DNA from: Picochlorum sp. 'celeri'
Lineage: Eukaryota; Chlorophyta; Trebouxiophyceae
Length of the DNA: 64,000 nucleotides
Reading direction: 5' to 3'
NCBI GenBank assembly: GCA_010909725.1
Contig: JAACMV010000002.1
Span: forward strand, 930,001 to 994,000
Position 1 is the stretch's first letter. The number at the start of each line of letters is the position of its first letter. The notes under the pieces were generated by a model, which searched no databases, had not been told where the DNA came from, and saw only the letters and a list, made by a program, of their open reading frames with translations. This document shows positions 19,256-30,300 of this stretch, piece after piece. The translations under genes and the position numbers were made by a program.

Positions 19256-20917
19256 ATGAAAGAAAAAACGCCATCAAAGGCATCTAGGGGAACTCCTGCG
19301 AGGTACGAGGAATTCAAATTTGAACGTTCGTTGGTGTTGCCAAAAGTGGGGCTAGATGCGACTATGACGGATGTATGTAGGTCCAAAAATGATAGTAATC
19401 TTCTGACTGGTATTTTAAAGAGGCGATTAGCCAGAGAAGAGCAGGACAAAAAGGCCAAGGCAAAACTCGAAGAGGCACGGCAACGGGCGTCTGAAAGAGA
19501 GGCTAATTCGGATGTGGAACAGCATATTCTGTCTCTTGAACAGCAAATTAATGATTCATTCCGCGGAGACTGTAATGAAGAGTCAACAGAGAGCTTTTTA
19601 GAGTCCGTTCAGGTGATTCGGGGTGTGGAGCAGCTGGATGATCTGGACATTCAGTTGGGAGAAACGCTGTTTGGGAGGAAAATGAAGGAAATACTGGGCT
19701 GCATGAGTGCTTCACTTGGATATACAGAGAAACAGAGGGCATTGATGATTGTGGGTGAATTTATGCTGTCTGGAATGATGGAGGCACTGGTGCAAACTCA
19801 AGGAGTGTGCCCAAAAGAGTTGCTGTGTTTAATGGTTCGCATCATTGGACATCACGATGATATCGAAGAGGCCGGTAACGCAAAACGATGTTTGGAAAGG
19901 ATATGGAAACTTCTTTATATTGGCAAGAAGAAGCCTGCGAGTCTTCCCAATGCTGTGACACGTGTGCATGTTGCTGATCTACCCAGTCTTGGAGATTATT
20001 ACAAGGAATTGGTTGCCAACGGATGTCAGATGAAAGCTGTGGAGGTGAAGGAGGATGTTCGAAGTCAAGGATACCCTGAAAGTTCTAGGATTCATTTTAT
20101 TGGACTTATCTTGGATGCTATCAGTGACTATTGCTGCTTTCTAAAGGATGCTCGGTGTCATCTTGATCAGAGTGAGATTGAGCAGGCATCCATACTGGTG
20201 CAATTGGTGATATGTCTTCGATATGATCCCAATGCTTTTCGAATTTTAGAAAGCCTTGATACGGCGCTTGTGTGTTTGCTGGGCGCATTTGATGATGTGA
20301 CATGGAAAATGCTGCTCCCCACTCTAAGTTATCAAATGGCAGTAGCATTTTCAATGGATGCGCCGAAAGGCCTCAAGGTCAGAGTGATCAGAGGATTGCC
20401 GTGTGGGTTTAGAATTTTGAATAAGCGTATGGATCCTATTCGCCGAAGATGCACAGAGTTGCAGCAACTCGCTGCAGCACTCATGCTGGATGTCATCTTG
20501 GAGCCATTGGATTCGAGAAAGCAGCCGCGCAAATCCATCACGACCCGGTATCCGCTGGATGTAGAAAGCTTTATATCGTCGCAGAAATGGTTCTGTAATA
20601 TGGAGCTTCTATCTGAATGCCCATCGTCCGAATCAAATGCTATGAACCATTTCACCAGAGTTGAGATGCTTCTCCATCTGTCCAATCTCATGATGTGGCC
20701 GTACATTCTCACAGCGATGAATTCATCTACAGCTCCTATTACGTATCTGACGACGACATTTTTGAAGAAATGGGCAAACATGCTGGCCCAACTTCAGCGA
20801 AGAATTAAGAATTTGAATCCTGAGGAACAGGCTGTCAAAGTGTTGGCGAATTTCTGGAAAATGCAGTATGAGACATATCTCGACGAATACTGCAATATTA
20901 AAAATATCCATGTATGA
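19256..20917 (+). CDS. Nuclear-looking helical protein, possibly SLF2/CANIN-like
   Basis: Intronless, 553 aa, starting only 41 bp after the HydA stop on the same strand. A basic N-terminus (~1-55) precedes a charged coiled coil (~55-105). The rest is an all-helical, Leu-rich domain without catalytic motifs (LLCLMVRIIGHHDDIEEAG, IQRRIKNLNPEEQ-like ends). The layout of disordered head, coiled coil and helical domain recalls SMC5/6-localisation (SLF2/CANIN) proteins, but this is a weak impression. No family is claimed. It could also be a HEAT-like scaffold. Confidence 0.7.
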   Translation: MKEKTPSKASRGTPARYEEFKFERSLVLPKVGLDATMTDVCRSKNDSNLLTGILKRRLAREEQDKKAKAKLEEARQRASEREANSDVEQHILSLEQQINDSFRGDCNEESTESFLESVQVIRGVEQLDDLDIQLGETLFGRKMKEILGCMSASLGYTEKQRALMIVGEFMLSGMMEALVQTQGVCPKELLCLMVRIIGHHDDIEEAGNAKRCLERIWKLLYIGKKKPASLPNAVTRVHVADLPSLGDYYKELVANGCQMKAVEVKEDVRSQGYPESSRIHFIGLILDAISDYCCFLKDARCHLDQSEIEQASILVQLVICLRYDPNAFRILESLDTALVCLLGAFDDVTWKMLLPTLSYQMAVAFSMDAPKGLKVRVIRGLPCGFRILNKRMDPIRRRCTELQQLAAALMLDVILEPLDSRKQPRKSITTRYPLDVESFISSQKWFCNMELLSECPSSESNAMNHFTRVEMLLHLSNLMMWPYILTAMNSSTAPITYLTTTFLKKWANMLAQLQRRIKNLNPEEQAVKVLANFWKMQYETYLDEYCNIKNIHV

Positions 20918-21007
20918 TATTTTGAGTTACATATACGTTTTCGTTGGTGTGGAAAAATCAGTTCTTTTTTCATTCATCTTGACAAACTTCATGCATGTAT
21001 GCATGCA

Positions 21008-22511
21008 CTAACACAGGAAAATCTTTTGAACAGCCTTCTTTAAAGACCCTTCACTATGAGAGGACTCCTTTTCCTTCAGAACTTCTGATGTTGGCGTGGC
21101 GTCTCTTCTGCTGAGTCTGCGCAGAAGAGACATGCGAGAAAGCGGCGTCACCTGCCTCTGTGAGTTGCTTACTAATTTATCCTCATCGTCGCCTTTCTCA
21201 TGTGGCTCATCTGGCGTTTCTAAAACACTGTGTTGAACCACAATATCTGATCCGCACATGGGCGTTGCATCATCTTCTGTTGCTTTGGGAATGTGGGCAC
21301 CACCATGATGTGCTGACCCATGAATGAACACATCTGCCTTGAGAGGAGGCTCTTGTGGATTTTCTGAATGAGGAACAATCTCGACAGTCTCTGAAGTTTC
21401 CGAAACATGGCGTACTGGATCACATGGCGTTGCATGATCACGTCTCTGAAGCAGTTTAGTAATCCTACGGCGAAGTGTGAATGCAGATGGGCGATCCTCT
21501 GAGCGATACTGCATCATATCCAGGATAATATTTTGACATTCTACGGATACACACGAAGGAAAAGACCCTATGTTATAGCTTAAAATAGCGTCTTTAATCG
21601 CCTGCTTGCCTTTCCCAACAAAAGGCAATTTTCCAGTAACAAGTTCATACAATGTCACTCCAAGAGCCCATATGTCCACCTTTTCATCTGTCGGATGAAT
21701 ATCCTGAGGTTTGATCTGACGCTGGACAATCTTCTCCACCGGAGGCAACAAGACCACTTCCGGGGCCATATACTCCACGGTACCAACAGGTGATATGGCA
21801 GATTCCTGAAGTCTGCACATGGTCAATCCAAAGTCACCCAGCTTGACCTTGCCATCTTTGTCCAGGAATATATTTTCCAGTTTCAAATCTCTATGGATGA
21901 TCTGAAGAGAATGAAGATGACAGAGAGTGTCCAGCAATGGCACTCCTATCCGACGAAGGGCATCAACTTCATGCATGGCCTTTTTCCTGTCCAAGATCCA
22001 CTCCAGCAAGTCACCTCCAGGGCAGTACTCCATCACTATATAGTAGTTGAACTCATCGGCAAAGGCAGTAAAAATCTGTACAGTGTTTGGGACTTTTCTT
22101 GAAGCAAAATATCGCATCATTGCTATTTCTCTCTTGATGGCTCTCAACTTTGTACTAGACACTTTGCCCCTCTCATACACTTTGATGGCCACCTCCAACC
22201 CCTGCTGCTCTGCTTCAGGGATATCTCCTACGCTCACATCTGTTGAAACATTTTGTAACCTCTTGCAAAACGCCTTGTATATGATAGTATCCCTGCACAA
22301 TAAGAGTACACATTCTCGTCAGTCATCATTCACGGACGAGTCCCTGAATACTAACAGCAACGTACTTGCCACGCCCCACTTCCACAATCCTCTCAAAATC
22401 CTTGCCAATATCCCAATTTCTCTCGTGAAATATACCAATTGGGCACCTTGGTTGATCCATATGCTCGGCACGTGCCTTCAGAGAATCCTTGAGAGCATTA
22501 TCTGTCATCAT
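21008..22511 (-). CDS. Ser/Thr protein kinase
   Basis: Join(22511..22366, 22292..21008), 476 aa; 73-nt intron (GTACGT...TTGTGCAG) that interrupts the Gly loop. The spliced loop reads VGRGKDTIIYKAF. The kinase domain spans ~residues 40-325: VAIKVYERGK (catalytic Lys), HRDLKLENIFL, DFGL, GTVEYMAPEVV, and VDIWALGVTLYELV. A ~12-residue insert (PEAEQQGLE region) lies before the catalytic Lys. The tail is disordered with RMSLLRRLSRRDATP, a basophilic-kinase-like site. The family is AGC/CAMK/Aurora-like by general look, but subfamily is unresolved. Confidence 0.8.
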
Positions 22512-23177
22512 CTAACTATTTTTATACTAACACAGTTTCCTTACTTTTCACCTTTGCAACAGTGATATCACTAGAACTGAATCCGTCACTCTCGCAACCA
22601 AAAGCAGCTTAAGTAAGAGTCCTATAACTTGATGTCTCTGTCGATCGATTCGGAAGAATATCGATCGACCGACGAATCAATGGTCTACTCCTTTTGGTCT
22701 TTGAACAACAACACACGTGGCTAGCTGTTTGCTGACCTGCCCTCCATCCATTGATATCCTGACCTCATTCGACTATATATTTGTACACTATTCTATCAGT
22801 ACCTATGGTCGAAGCTGGTGCGAATGAGAAAGAAGACGAGGTCGACCACTGACGTCCCCTTGGGGTTGACTCGGTGATGGTTGGAAAAGACACGCAGAGC
22901 GCCAGTCAACGACACGAAAATATTCTCCCTGATATTCTATCGTAAAAACCTATATTAAAAGTAATACTATCTTCCGTAACATGGAAGCTATGCGAGTGGG
23001 ATCAATCGCATGTCCCTGGGTTCCTTGGGGGTCCGACGGTGTCCTAGGCAATACGCTTTCATGGCGCCCCCGTTGAACTTTTTGTGGCCATGCATGACAA
23101 GCATAGCCCGATGGGAGCTTTTCTGCCCTTCTTTTGGTAGTCTGATTTTAAAATAAGATGAATCATTAAATACTATA
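22512..23177. other. Intergenic region, 666 bp
   Basis: It lies upstream of the kinase gene and downstream of the GT31 stop. It contains a perfect 10-bp inverted repeat at 22640-22669. No coding or RNA gene is supported. A 94-codon minus-strand frame overlapping 22988-23272 reads out of the GT31 end in another frame. Confidence 0.5.
22640..22669. repeat. Inverted repeat GTCGATCGAT / ATCGATCGAC
   Basis: Perfect 10-bp arms at 22640-22649 and 22660-22669 with a 10-nt spacer, ~130 bp upstream of the kinase start codon. It is a possible dimeric transcription-factor site or a small hairpin. Confidence 0.6.
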
Positions 23178-24949
23178 TCATTTGCCGCATTCACGATAGT
23201 AATATTCCATTGGGTGGTCACACATTCCCTGTGTGCATGAAGCATCATTGAATGCAATGCACTTGGTACCATGTCCAGTCATTTTCTCAGGGGAGCATTC
23301 CGATGTACTACAACAGAAGACACCTTCATCTTTGTGGTTAATTTGCAGGCCGAGCATCCATGCTCCAACGGAAGTGTCTTCATTTGCATATACATGCAAT
23401 ACCTGTCTGCTGCGGGCCAGATGTCTGGCGATTGCCCTAGTGAAGCCATAAAAGTCCCCTGAGGCATGCCTGGGGTACTGTATATTGCTATCTTCATCTG
23501 GTTTATCGCCAAATCTCCAGGAGTCTTTCTCGAACCAGGAGCTGCCAGGCTCTGTGACGACTGCTCCAGACTTCATGCAGCCAAGGTACAGATTGCCCTG
23601 GTTTCGAAATGGTTTCAGGAATTTTTCAAGCCGATCTGGGAATACAAGCATTGTATCTTTTGATATAAAATAATATCGCGCATCGAATTGTTTCACGGCT
23701 CGTTGCAGACCAAAGAGCACACGATCAGCTCCGAGAGACTTGCTAACACCTGCATCCATCAAAATCAAATCTTTGCCATGGGCTTCATACTCTTGTTGAA
23801 CTTTTTCTTTGTGGGGACCTGAAAAGCGATTGTCGACTAAAAATTTGACAAGCGTGGTTTTCTGCTGTTTCCCAGAACCCCATGTTTTTCGTATTGCCAT
23901 TCTTCTATCTGCATTCTGCGCATCTGATTGAACCAGAATCACTGCAGTATACTCTGGAGTTTCTGACCCCTCTAATGATATTTCTTCTGCATCATGTTCT
24001 GCCCTTCTCCAAGGAAGTTGCGTCTCAATCTCGTCCCATAGTTTCGTCAGCTGGTTATTTCTTTGTGTGATGATTTTGTCTTTCCGTGCAATTACAGTTT
24101 GTGCACTGACTTCTCTGGTACTCTCTTCGAACTGCACTGGAGAATGGAACGCCTCTATCATTTTTGATTCAGGTTGCTTTGGATCTGCGATGAATAATCG
24201 CAGTTGATGGATCCCCAACGGAATCCGAGGCAATGAAATATTGAATGTCAAGATGGGCACACTATCCTGCTCTTTGCTGTCATCACCACGACACACAGCC
24301 ACCATGTCCGTCGTCGGATCTTCTTCAACAGAGTCAATATTTATACGAGATACTATGTGCCCGTCTATTCCCACGTATCCTACAAGAACAGTCTGCTCAG
24401 ATGTTTCCTCTCGATTGCAGGCCCATCCTGACAAAAACCCTTCTTCAATGGTATCAATGGAAGCGATCGATGTCTTTGATGTCGGTGCTAACACATCTTC
24501 TTTTGAAGGAAATTTGACGCCAATGTCTTTGATGCGATCCGGAATGTCCCCATGACTGATGGACCTGATGCTGTAAAAGGATGGCTCAGTCTTCTTGCTG
24601 CAGTCTCCCGGGGCTCTGGAACGACTCGTGCGTCCTAAAGAACCAGCGTCCTCTACTTTGAAATTGTATAACTCTGATCTCTGTAGACAGTGTGAAGTAT
24701 ATTAATATAGTTAGAGTACGCGACGTTTCAAATGAGGACGACAGAGACAAACGCACCAGCCTTTCTATTTCACGATGACCCTGCCATAACCTACAGGAGC
24801 GAGCCATATCTTTTAAAAACGGTAAAGATACATTCTTTAATTAATTTATAGACGTACCTAGATGAAATGTACACTGTTGCCGCAAGAGCTAAGAAACTGA
24901 GAAATGTCAATTTCGACTGCTGGATCCTTTGTCCAGAGTGATTTTTCAT
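23178..24949 (-). CDS. GT31-like beta-1,3-glycosyltransferase, type II membrane protein
   Basis: Best model join(24949..24858, 24790..24720, 24673..23178), 552 aa. The acceptor of the second, short intron is uncertain. N-terminal LTFLSFLALAATVYIS is a signal anchor, implying Golgi location. A GWAC-type beta domain (~residues 120-230) precedes the transferase domain, with RMAIRKTWGSG, a LGADRVLFGLQ helix, YPRHASGDFYGF and EDTSVGAWMLG, all matching GT31 landmarks. The usual DDD metal site reads SKDTM here. CSTSEC and CIAF Cys-rich segments close the protein. Family members transfer Gal or GlcNAc in beta-1,3 linkage to glycoproteins or proteoglycans. Acceptor is unknown, and catalytic competence is uncertain because of the altered DXD. 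Confidence 0.75.
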
Positions 24950-25132
24950 TGAACTGTATCACAATTTTACATACATAAAATATCAAACCAGAATATGAAT
25001 AGGTTTAGCAGGGTATTCGCTGCATGTAGTCGACCCATTGAGCTCGGCATGGCCCCTGGGCTGACCAAGATCTCCCATCTGGATCTCTGGAGCAACATGT
25101 ACATGTTGGTCAAATATGCCGACGAGAGTACA

Positions 25133-27946
25133 TCAATCTTGTTGAACAGGATTCTGTATTCGTTCTTCTGCCTGATTCATGGGGTTCTGGGCATTATTCT
25201 CGTCTCCTCTCCCTTGCTGTGCACCATGCTGTGCCGTGCGCCTCCTCCATACAATTAGCCCTAGTATTGCCACAAGCCACATAAGTAAGGACGAATCCAC
25301 AGCGTCGTCAACAAAATCAAATAGTTTCCCCAAGGATACGAGCGATTTCACCGGTGCATGGAGAGCATATGCTGCAATGCCAAAGATTGTTGCTTTCTGA
25401 GCTCCAGTAGAGTCTGATTCGAACATGGGGTTGATTAGCCCGATCAGAGCATTGGGGAGTTTTGGCCTGGTCATATCCCAGAATTGGTGCACTCGTAGCC
25501 ATAGAACTGCAAGGAAATTGGGAAGGTATGTGCCTGGACCAATGAGCATTGCTTGATCATAGTACCTCTTTGCAATATGCATATCTCGGGGCATGCCGAG
25601 TCCATATTGGTGCATATACCCGAGGTTGAACAATGCTCTTGCATTGTTACGCTTTGAGGCAGCAGTATAGAAGTGTCCAGCTCTCTTCAAATCGACATCC
25701 ACCCCTCTACCATACCAGTATGCATCTCCCAAAGGAATCAATGCACCCGAGTTTCCTTGTCCGGCAGAGAGCTTCAACATGTATGCAGCAAGGGTATCAG
25801 ATTTTGGTCCATTATAGCCATACGCTCGCCGAAGGAGCCATGCAGCATTACTTTGTGCAAGTTCCACACCAATGCTTGCACCCTTCAAGTAGTTGTAAAG
25901 CGACCAACTATAATCACCTTTCTCATAGTCGCCTGCCGCTTCTGATAAGCTTGCCCAGCCACGCTCGGCTACTTTTTTCAGGAGCTTGACTGCATCTTCA
26001 CATGCATCGGTTGAGCTCGCACTTGTGCCTGTCAGATGCAAAACAGCCAAGTTGTATGATGCTAGCAAGTTGCCTCCTTTGGATGCGGTCTGGAAATATT
26101 GCGATGCCAGAGAGACATCTCGCGTCACACCCCAACCATGGAGGCGTACTAATCCTGCAAAAATAATAAAATATGAGCAATGAAAAATGTGAAAAGATTA
26201 CGCACACAGTGTGCTTCCTCTCTTCGCCGCCGACAGGATTTGAACCTGCGCGTGTCTCCACAACGGATTGTTCAGGTCGCCTGAACCGCTCTCGAAAGCC
26301 GCGTTCGAGCGACTATTCAAATCCGGCCCCTTAACCACTCGGGCACAGCGGCTTGGAGTGCAAAACCGAATTTCCAGGGCTACAGGTCTAGATCAGTCAC
26401 GCCACGGAGCCTTACAAAACGACGTACCTGCGTAAAAATAAGCATCCGATTTACCAATCCAGTCTTGTTTGATATCTATTGATCTCTTGAAGTACTTGGC
26501 GGCCAATATGTGGTCCACTTGGGACCCCTGACCTGTGAGGTGCATCAAGCCTAGACCAAAAAGACCACTTGGATGTCCTGCAGTACACAATCGTCAGTGT
26601 AAAGCGTCCTAGTACAATTATATTCATGCGCACGGACCTTTTTCTGCTGCTTTCGTGAACCAAGATCGCGCAGTCGCATTGTTCTGAGCAACAGCTATAC
26701 CATTTGCGTATGCATGACCAACATGTGCCATGGCATCAGCATCACCCATCTCAGCAGCTTGCAACAAATAATCCAATGCAGATATAAGATTTTGTTCTTC
26801 TCCATGGGTAAGAAGATGTGCGACTGCCCGCGCAGCTTCAGCATGGCCATAATCTGCAAACCATTGATAGTGCAGGAATTCTTGCTCTGCTGAGGGCGAT
26901 GGCCTTGATTGCCGTTTCTTGTCCCCAACCCTCATGTCGTTTATGGTAGGAAGTCCTCCATCCACTGTCGCTGCGGACACGACGGAAGATGCCACGGGTT
27001 CATAATACAAGAGTGCTGCTGGACAGCTCTTTTCAACTCCGAGACCCTGCACCACCCACGCAAGACTTCTGTGAGAATCATTCCACACACAAGAAACACG
27101 TAACCAACATCTCATGTACAAAATACATACATGATAGTAGCGAAAACCAAGGGCCATCTTTGCTAATGGATCATCTCCTTTGGCAGCGAAAGAAAAGTGT
27201 AGCATTGCAAGATCCAAGTCAGGTTCTTTCAAAACAAATAGCCAGTCATCATCATTTGGAGCAACTGGCTCTACACCGACAGAATATAATACACCCAAGT
27301 CAGCCTGAAATTCGGCAATTCCAACCGCAGCCAACTCCTTCACCAGTCGGTGAGCTATTGCTGGATTCAAGGGCACTCCAGAACCTACACAGTCACAACT
27401 CGTTTTAAACCCATCTCTGTGATACCACAAGAGTACCAAACATGTCGTACCATCTCTAAACGCATAAATAAGCTCTCGAACAGCGTCGATGTGCTGAATA
27501 GTGCCATTGCGCCATTCAACCTGGACGTCATCTGCAGTGTAATAGAGAGATCCGTTCATTTCATACCCAGATGCACTGGAGTGATTCATGGACAGATGCA
27601 CAATCCCAGCGGCGGCATATAGCTGATGAACAGACAACCTCAGTTCCTCTTTACTGGCGTGGTCCTTCAATCGGGTAGCCATTGCTTTTTTGAAGAGTTC
27701 CTCTGCTCTACTGCTGCTGCTGTCATTTCTGTGTTCTTCTTCTTTCAGAGAGGATGTCTCGTGTTTCTCATGAGCTGTCGCATTATTCTCCCCAACACTG
27801 ATATTAGAAACATCAATATTGCCCACCAGAACACCGTCAGATGGGGTGTCAAGGTCTCCTTTTGTGTTTTGGCAGCACGACAGCACCAAGACTAAAACGA
27901 TCACTACAGACGCCCATTTCCCTCTAATGAAGCAGTGCCGTCTCAT
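25133..27946 (-). CDS. HRD3: HRD3/SEL1L, ER-associated degradation adaptor
   Basis: Join(27946..27131, 27046..26638, 26577..26428, 26154..25133), 798 aa. Introns are 84, 60 and 273 nt, all GT-AG; the first is a multiple of three and gives a falsely continuous frame. A signal peptide (ASVVIVLVLVLSCC) is followed by a lumenal region with many Sel1-like repeats (ALGFRYYHGLGVEKSCPAA, FGLGLMHLTG, FNLGYMHQYGLG). A C-terminal membrane helix (LLMWLVAILGLIVW) and a short Asn/Gln-rich cytosolic tail close it. HRD3 recruits misfolded glycoproteins to the HRD1 ubiquitin ligase in the ER membrane. The 273-nt intron contains a complete tRNA-Ser gene on the same strand. Confidence 0.87.
26225..26352 (-). 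tRNA. tRNA-Ser(UGA) with intron, nested in an HRD3 intron
   Basis: Exon parts 26352-26316 (37 nt) and 26268-26225 (44 nt) around a 47-nt intron (26315-26269) placed canonically after position 37. The acceptor stem GCCGCTG/CGGCGGC pairs apart from one T-G wobble. Anticodon TGA is at 26319-26317. The long variable arm and discriminator G are serine features. B box GGTTCAAATCC is intact, as is the D-arm A box. CCA is not encoded. Confidence 0.92.
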
Positions 27947-28375
27947 TATTAAAAAACAAGCTATATTTCAGCTGATATGAGTCCGTTATTGCTGTCCAAT
28001 CCGAGAAAATGCGTGGATCAACATTTTTTCGAACGAGTCCTCAGCATCTGACGACCATTCTAGAGCATCCAACCAAGGATTCAAATCAAAGACGTATAAA
28101 TCTTTAGTTCAATTTATCAATTCCCCTGAATTTGAGACTTTTGGCTCGAGTTGCATTTCTTTCGAGAAAGCATTTGCTGAAACCATGCGATTGATGCGAC
28201 ATGAGACACCTGGCAAACAGTCAAACACTCTTGGGCAAACAAACGCTTGACAATCGTCCAGGTAGTTGCGACACCGTTGATCAGATGATTTAGTAGAACC
28301 ATGACACGATATTTCAGTAGAAAAAACAGCATATGCGTTTTTTTTTTCCTACCTGTGTCGTATACGTGCAGCAGT
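27947..28375. other. Divergent intergenic region, 429 bp
   Basis: Spacer between the HRD3 start (minus) and the AA15 gene (plus), likely containing both promoters. A T9 tract lies near 28339. No RNA gene or repeat is supported. Confidence 0.45.
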
Positions 28376-29948
28376 ATGTGGACATTGTCGGTCATACTCC
28401 TCATCTTTTTGCCAGCTCTTTGCCTCGGACATGGGTACCTGAAATACCCACCCAGTAGAAACTATCTAGCTTCCAGTTACTACTGCCCACAATGTTTAAA
28501 CGCTGCTCCAACAAATCCGAATGGGGAGTCGTTCCCTGATGGAAAACATGGAATCTGCGGAGACCCATACTACTCCCCAACGCCTCGTGATCATGAAGCG
28601 ATGGGCAAGTTTTGGACAGGCGAGTCTCAAGCGACCTATAAAGAGGGCCAAGTTATTGAGCTCAATGTGTTTGTCACAGCATATCACAAAGGAAATTTTG
28701 AGTTCAGTATTTGCAAAATTGATGGAACGAGGGCAGCAGATGAAGCAAGCCAGCTTACACAGGGATGTCTTGATGAGCACAAGCTTGTTCAAGCAAATGT
28801 GCCACAAGCACAGGTGCCAGGAGACACCTATTACTATATCGGACCAAGTTCAGATGGGTTGGTGACGGGAAACAACTGGGATTATACAATGTACTACCAG
28901 CTGCCTCAAGGACTAACATGTGATGGAGAGTCTTCCCGATGTGTGATTCAGTGGCATTGGATTACGGGCAACTCGTGTAATCCACCAAACACTCCACCAC
29001 AATATGGCAGCTCGTATCTTCCAACGTGTGGTCCTGGAAGCGCGTATCCAGAGGTATGTGTTCTCATTTGCACGATGGACCCTATTGTTCATTGCAATTC
29101 AATTGATCTGTGTCATGCAGGAGTTTTGGAACTGCGCTGATATTACAATCTTACCACAGTCCCAAGATCCTCTACCACAGCCCAGCCCAGTACCTGAGAG
29201 CCCATCAGTAGATCCTCCCGAGGCAATCCCAAGTCCACCTCCTGAAGAGATCCCACCACCATCTTTACAGCCTGCCACACCAGCAGAGGCATTTTGTGCA
29301 TCTGTGGAAACGCTTGGGTACTATGCTGCAAAGGAATCAGGATGCAAAGGATACTATATATGCGACGCAGGAGGCGCATATTACTTTGATTGTCCTTTCG
29401 GAACTCTGTTCAATGAAAATGTAGACTACTGTGATTGGCCAGACAATGTTGACTGTGACGTGCCCAATGGAGAGAGTCCAGAAGTTCCATCACCTGAAAA
29501 TCCATCTGATGCGGACATTTTCTGCAAAGACATTATAGAATCAGGAAATCCATTCGGATTTTATGCAGATGTTGCCGTCAACTGCGAGGGATATTACTTC
29601 TGTGATCCATATGCATCATTGTATTTCAAGTGCCCAGGAGGAACTCAGTTTGATGAGCAAGTGAACTACTGCGTCTCTACTGGAGTCGATTGCATTCCTA
29701 ATACCAATCCAGAGCCTAGTCCTAAGCCTGATGAGCCAAACGAACCTCTCACCCCTGAGGAATTCTGCGATGATGTTCTGAATGTTGACGGGGATGGATA
29801 CGGCTTCTATGCTGACGTTGCCTCAGGCTGCAAGAGATACTATCTATGTGATATCACCGGCTCGTTCCGCTTCTCATGCCCCACTGGAACCTTGTTCAAT
29901 GAAGAAGTGTCCTTCTGCGACTGGGCTTCTAATGTCGAATGCAATTAG
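28376..29948 (+). CDS. AA15-like lytic polysaccharide monooxygenase with three CBM14 chitin-binding domains
   Basis: Join(28376..29053, 29121..29948), 501 aa; 67-nt intron (GTATGT...CATGCAG). The start at 28376 gives a clean signal peptide (MWTLSVILLIFLPALCLG) so that mature residue 1 is His (HGYLKYPPSRNYL), the copper histidine-brace residue. GICGDPYYSPTPRDHEAMG, a YHKGNFEFSIC segment (second His candidate in TAYHKG), CVIQWHWITGNSC and EFWNCADITI follow the AA15 pattern known from invertebrates and some algae. A Pro/Ser/Glu linker leads to three peritrophin-A (CBM14) domains at ~residues 265-320, 335-395 and 415-475. Each has six Cys except a few spacing variants. The protein is likely secreted and acts oxidatively on chitin or a similar beta-1,4-glycan; substrate is inferred. 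Confidence 0.88.
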
Positions 29949-30300
29949 GGAGAGAAAGATCTCTCTACAAGAGTTTTTTAACCAACACCATGTCTTATAA
30001 TGCATTACCTGTCGATTTGATTCTCTGAATGATACGTACACTCTTTCTTCCTTTCTTCTTTCATCGTCATCAGGTGATTTCTCCTGCATACATTCATGTA
30101 ACAGTCACTCTGACCAAATATCAAACAAAAAAACAGCCTTATGATCAAGCTAGAAGCTAGATGAAGGAATCCTCTTAGAGCGATCGCATGGGAAGAAGAC
30201 AGTGATCCATGCCAACATCTGCAAATAGCCAATAAACTGAAAAAATAAAAAATATCGTATCATTGGAAAGCCAACAGGTGGCAGAGGACACTGATACGCC
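29949..30300. other. Intergenic region, 352 bp
   Basis: It lies between two plus-strand genes. No coding region, RNA gene or clear repeat was seen. It contains the ATP synthase delta promoter. Confidence 0.4.

Noticed and set aside
22988..23272. 94-codon minus-strand frame after the GT31 gene
   Set aside because: It overlaps the GT31 end in another frame and has no domain; it is likely a shadow.
27047..27130. Reading the in-frame 84-nt insert in HRD3 as coding
   Set aside because: It breaks a Sel1 repeat (YYH|GLGVEK), has donor GTATGT and acceptor GTGCAG, and encodes an unusual Cys/Trp-rich segment.
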